62,150 nucleotides of DNA, taken from NCBI RefSeq assembly GCF_014698475.1, contig NZ_JACJTB010000043.1, positions 1 through 62,150 of the forward strand, read 5' to 3'. The number at the start of each line of letters is the position of its first letter. The first letter of the stretch is position 1. A program made the translations under genes and the position numbers. Of this stretch, positions 60,024 through 62,150 are shown piece after piece. The notes under the pieces were generated by a model. That model had not been told where the DNA came from, ran no database searches, and worked only from the letters and a program-made list of their open reading frames with translations. Origin of the DNA: Nostoc spongiaeforme FACHB-130 (lineage in GTDB: Bacteria > Cyanobacteriota > Cyanobacteriia > Cyanobacteriales > Nostocaceae).

Positions 60024-62038
60024 TCATATAACTGAACCTGGAGTGACTTGAATATCTTGTAATTCTGTAGTCTTTTTTGATATCAAGAATCTGCCAAATA
60101 GTGAATATAAGGCTGGCAAAACTAAGAGTGTTAAGGCAGTAGAGGTAAATAAGCCGCCTAACACTACAACTGCCAAAGGTTGCAAGATTTCCTTGCCTGC
60201 ACCAGAACCAATTACTAAGGGAACCATACCTAGTGCTGATGAAAGTGCTGTCAGGAGAATTGCAACTAATCTTTCCATCGAACCGTCAACAATTACTTGT
60301 TTAAGTGGTATCCCGTCTGCTAGGCGATTGTTATAGTTATCCACTAACAACAATCCATTACGAGTAGCTACACCAAATAGAGTGATAAAACCAACCATAG
60401 AGGCAACGGAAATAATCCCACCACTCAAGGCTACAGAGATGACACCTCCAATTAATGCCAGTGGCAAGTTAATCATAATCATGGCTGTGGCAGGAATCGA
60501 CTTAACGGCAAAGTAAATCAATACAGAAATCACCGCGATCGCAACCGCACCCGCAATAATTAATGTCTGCGTTGCTTGCTCCTGTGCCTGAAACTGACCG
60601 CCAAATTGGACGTAGTATCCTCCAGGAAGTTGAATTTTTTTAACGCGATCGCGTACATCTTTAATTACAGAACCCAAATCCCGTCCAGCAACATTGGCAG
60701 AAACTACAATCAGCCGAGAAACGTTTTCACGATTAATGGTACTTGGCCCTGTGCCATACTCAACTTTGGCAACCTGAGATAAAGGAACTTTCTGCCCATT
60801 GGGTGTATCTACCAACAAGTTACCAATCACGTCTAAATTATTACGATAGCGTTCTTGCAACCAGACGACAAGATTAAACGTTTGTTGTTTCTCCAAGACT
60901 TGGGAAACTACTTTGCCATTCAGTCCAGTCTCAATTGTTTCTGCTAGTTCCCCCACAGTTAGCCCATAACGAGCTGCTGCATCGCGGTCAAATTGAATTT
61001 GAATTTGTTTAACTGGGACTTGGGGTTCTAGTTGCAGATCTACAATGCCGGGAATTCCATTCATGGCGGATTGTACCTGTTTTCCAAGGATGCGGAGTTG
61101 TTCGAGTTCGGGTCCGTAAATTTTGACAGCGATCGCACTTCTCACGCCTGAGAGGATATCGTCTATTCGGTGTGAGATAAATCCACCAATATTAGTTGCC
61201 ACACCAGGAAGTTTTTCAAACTCTTTGCGGAGTGCTTCTACAGTCTTGTCCCGATTTTTTGCACCTGCTTCACTAATCTGCACATCCAACTCACCAAAGT
61301 TGACCCCTGCCACTTCCGGATCTCCTTGAGCAAACCCAGATCGCAAGGCAATAAAATCGAAGCGGCGATCGTTTTTCAATGAATCCATTACCGCTAAAGC
61401 TGCTTGGTCAGTTGCATCTAAGGATTCCCCAGGTAAAAGCACCATCGAATTGACCAAAGAGCGGTCTTGAAACTCTGGCAAGAAGACTTTTCCTAACCCA
61501 GGTAAGATAATCATTGATGCGATTAAGCCTGCAAGGGCAATTCCTAAAATCATCCTGGGGTAGCGAATTGAGAACTTCAGCGCCGGACGATAAAGTTGAT
61601 GTGCTTTACGCTCTAGCCAAGTTTCTGTACTTGGTAAACGGCGATTTGCCAGTAGTAAGGCACATAATGCTGGAGTTAGTGTCAATGCAACCAAGGTAGA
61701 AGCAAGAATCGATAGTAAATATGCCATTCCCATCGGCGTGAAAATGCGACCTTCGACCCCAGACAAGACGAAAATTGGTGCAAAGACTACGGCAATAATA
61801 ACTGTAGAAAATAGAACACTAACACGCACTTCTACTGAGCCGTCAAACACAACTTGTAAAGGATTTTTCGGGTTACCTACTATTTGGTTTTCCCTCAAGC
61901 GGCGGTAGACATTTTCCATATCAACGATCGCATCATCTACCACTGAACCAATGGCAACTACTAGTCCACCCAAGGTCATTGTATTAATGCCTTGTCCAGT
62001 CCAGCTAAGAATAATCATCCCCAACAGTAATGACAGAG
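60024..62038 (-). pseudogene. 5'-truncated CusA/CzcA-type (HME) RND metal pump
   Basis: About 670 residues of an HME-RND pump: LLLGMIILSWTGQGINTM, then GGLVVAIGSVVDDAIVDMEN with the acidic relay residues of heavy-metal pumps. The second half also has the expected helices (AGAVAIAVISVLIYFAVKSI, FGVATRNGLLLVDNYNNR, GLFTSTALTLLVLPALYSLF). The N-terminal third (about 350 residues, including the first helix and porter subdomains) is missing. The frame stops where foreign sequence starting CAGGGTGG joins at 62039, and an in-frame TGA follows. The remaining protein cannot work as a pump. Confidence 0.75.
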
Positions 62039-62150
62039 CAGGGTGGTTTCATACAAGCAAAGAAAAATGACAATACTTATGGGAGGCGAACGCAAATTGA
62101 CAAGTAGCAAACATGAATAACCTGATAGAACAGTTGCAGCAAGTGCCAGA
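62039..62150 (+). mobile_element. Left end of an ISAs1-like insertion sequence
   Basis: The pump gene is interrupted at 62038/62039, where CAGGGTGGTTTCATAC begins, and an ATG at 62113 starts a frame (MNNLIEQLQQVPD) typical of ISAs1-family transposases. The boundary is set by where pump homology stops. The other end and the target duplication lie outside the window. Confidence 0.5.
62113..62150 (+). CDS. ISAs1-type transposase, 5' end only
   Basis: Only 13 codons are present (MNNLIEQLQQVPD), cut by the window end. The start resembles ISAs1/H-repeat transposases, which commonly open with MxxLIExLxxVPDxR. Thirteen residues cannot prove the family. Confidence 0.4.
   Translation, partial: MNNLIEQLQQVP

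Noticed and set aside
1-62150. CRISPR arrays, tRNA or rRNA genes, replication origin
   Set aside because: No regularly spaced repeats, cloverleaf with conserved T-loop, rRNA segments, or iteron/replication protein signature were recognised on either strand.

Overview
The window looks like accessory DNA from a filamentous, Nostoc-like cyanobacterium, most likely a large plasmid or an integrated conjugative element. Support: many HIP1 octamers (GCGATCGC), moderate-to-low GC, Nostoc-type palindromic and small dispersed repeats, a Ycf46-like AAA ATPase, and many proteins resembling cyanobacterial families. No rRNA, tRNA, CRISPR array or replication origin was recognised.

Region 1 (1-7.1 kb) is mixed: a two-domain SLOG protein, the tail of a dead IS4-type transposase, a trio with an unknown protein, a Tlde1-like L,D-transpeptidase/LysM protein and a membrane pentapeptide-repeat protein, a small nuclease-like protein and a Ycf46-like ATPase. 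Region 2 (7.2-23.5 kb, all + strand) is a divergent type IV secretion/conjugation locus in canonical order: DUF192, VirB2-like, VirB3-like, VirB4, VirB5-like, VirB6-like, VirB8-like, VirB10, VirB9-like, an unknown exported protein, the VirD4 coupling ATPase and an 849-aa unknown protein. No relaxase or VirB11 was found. Region 3 (23.7-29.3 kb) is a cargo segment: a PD-(D/E)XK-like protein, a tRNA-guanine-transglycosylase paralogue with a DUF6884-like tail (a candidate DNA base-modifying enzyme) carrying an in-frame dispersed repeat, an HNH-type endonuclease and several unknown proteins.

Region 4 (29.4-39.9 kb, all - strand) is a metal-stress cluster: CopRS/RppAB-like two-component system, universal stress protein, alpha-glucan phosphorylase with a YHS-domain relic fused upstream, DUF5676, VTT, ICMT-type and DUF2933 membrane proteins, a YHS/His-rich Cu P-type ATPase, a 57-aa YHS protein and a CopM-like double-DUF305 protein. 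Region 5 (40-57.2 kb) is a heavy-metal island with eight near-identical MerR-type promoters and two MerR regulators. The promoters precede a thioredoxin-fold protein, a pair of small W-rich paralogues, an efflux-pair plus eukaryote-type two-domain phytochelatin synthase operon, a CopA operon (CopA, 26-aa membrane peptide, cupredoxin, VOC, DoxX), merR-methyltransferase, HMA chaperone plus HAE1-type RND pump, a second merR and a His-rich lipoprotein. Region 6 (57.7-62.1 kb, - strand) holds two DUF2808-like exported proteins, a lipoprotein, a P-type ATPase relic and a CusA/CzcA-type pump cut at its 5' side by an ISAs1-like element running off the window.

Functional reading: two regulatory layers are visible. 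One is the MerR dyad TTGACT-CTCC-N8-GGAG with a 19-bp spacer in region 5. The other is an 11-bp-pitch ATGAAA direct repeat, upstream of the two-component operon, the CopM-like gene and both DUF2808-like genes. Together they suggest a mobile metal-detoxification island combining efflux, periplasmic binding, phytochelatin chelation and redox repair.
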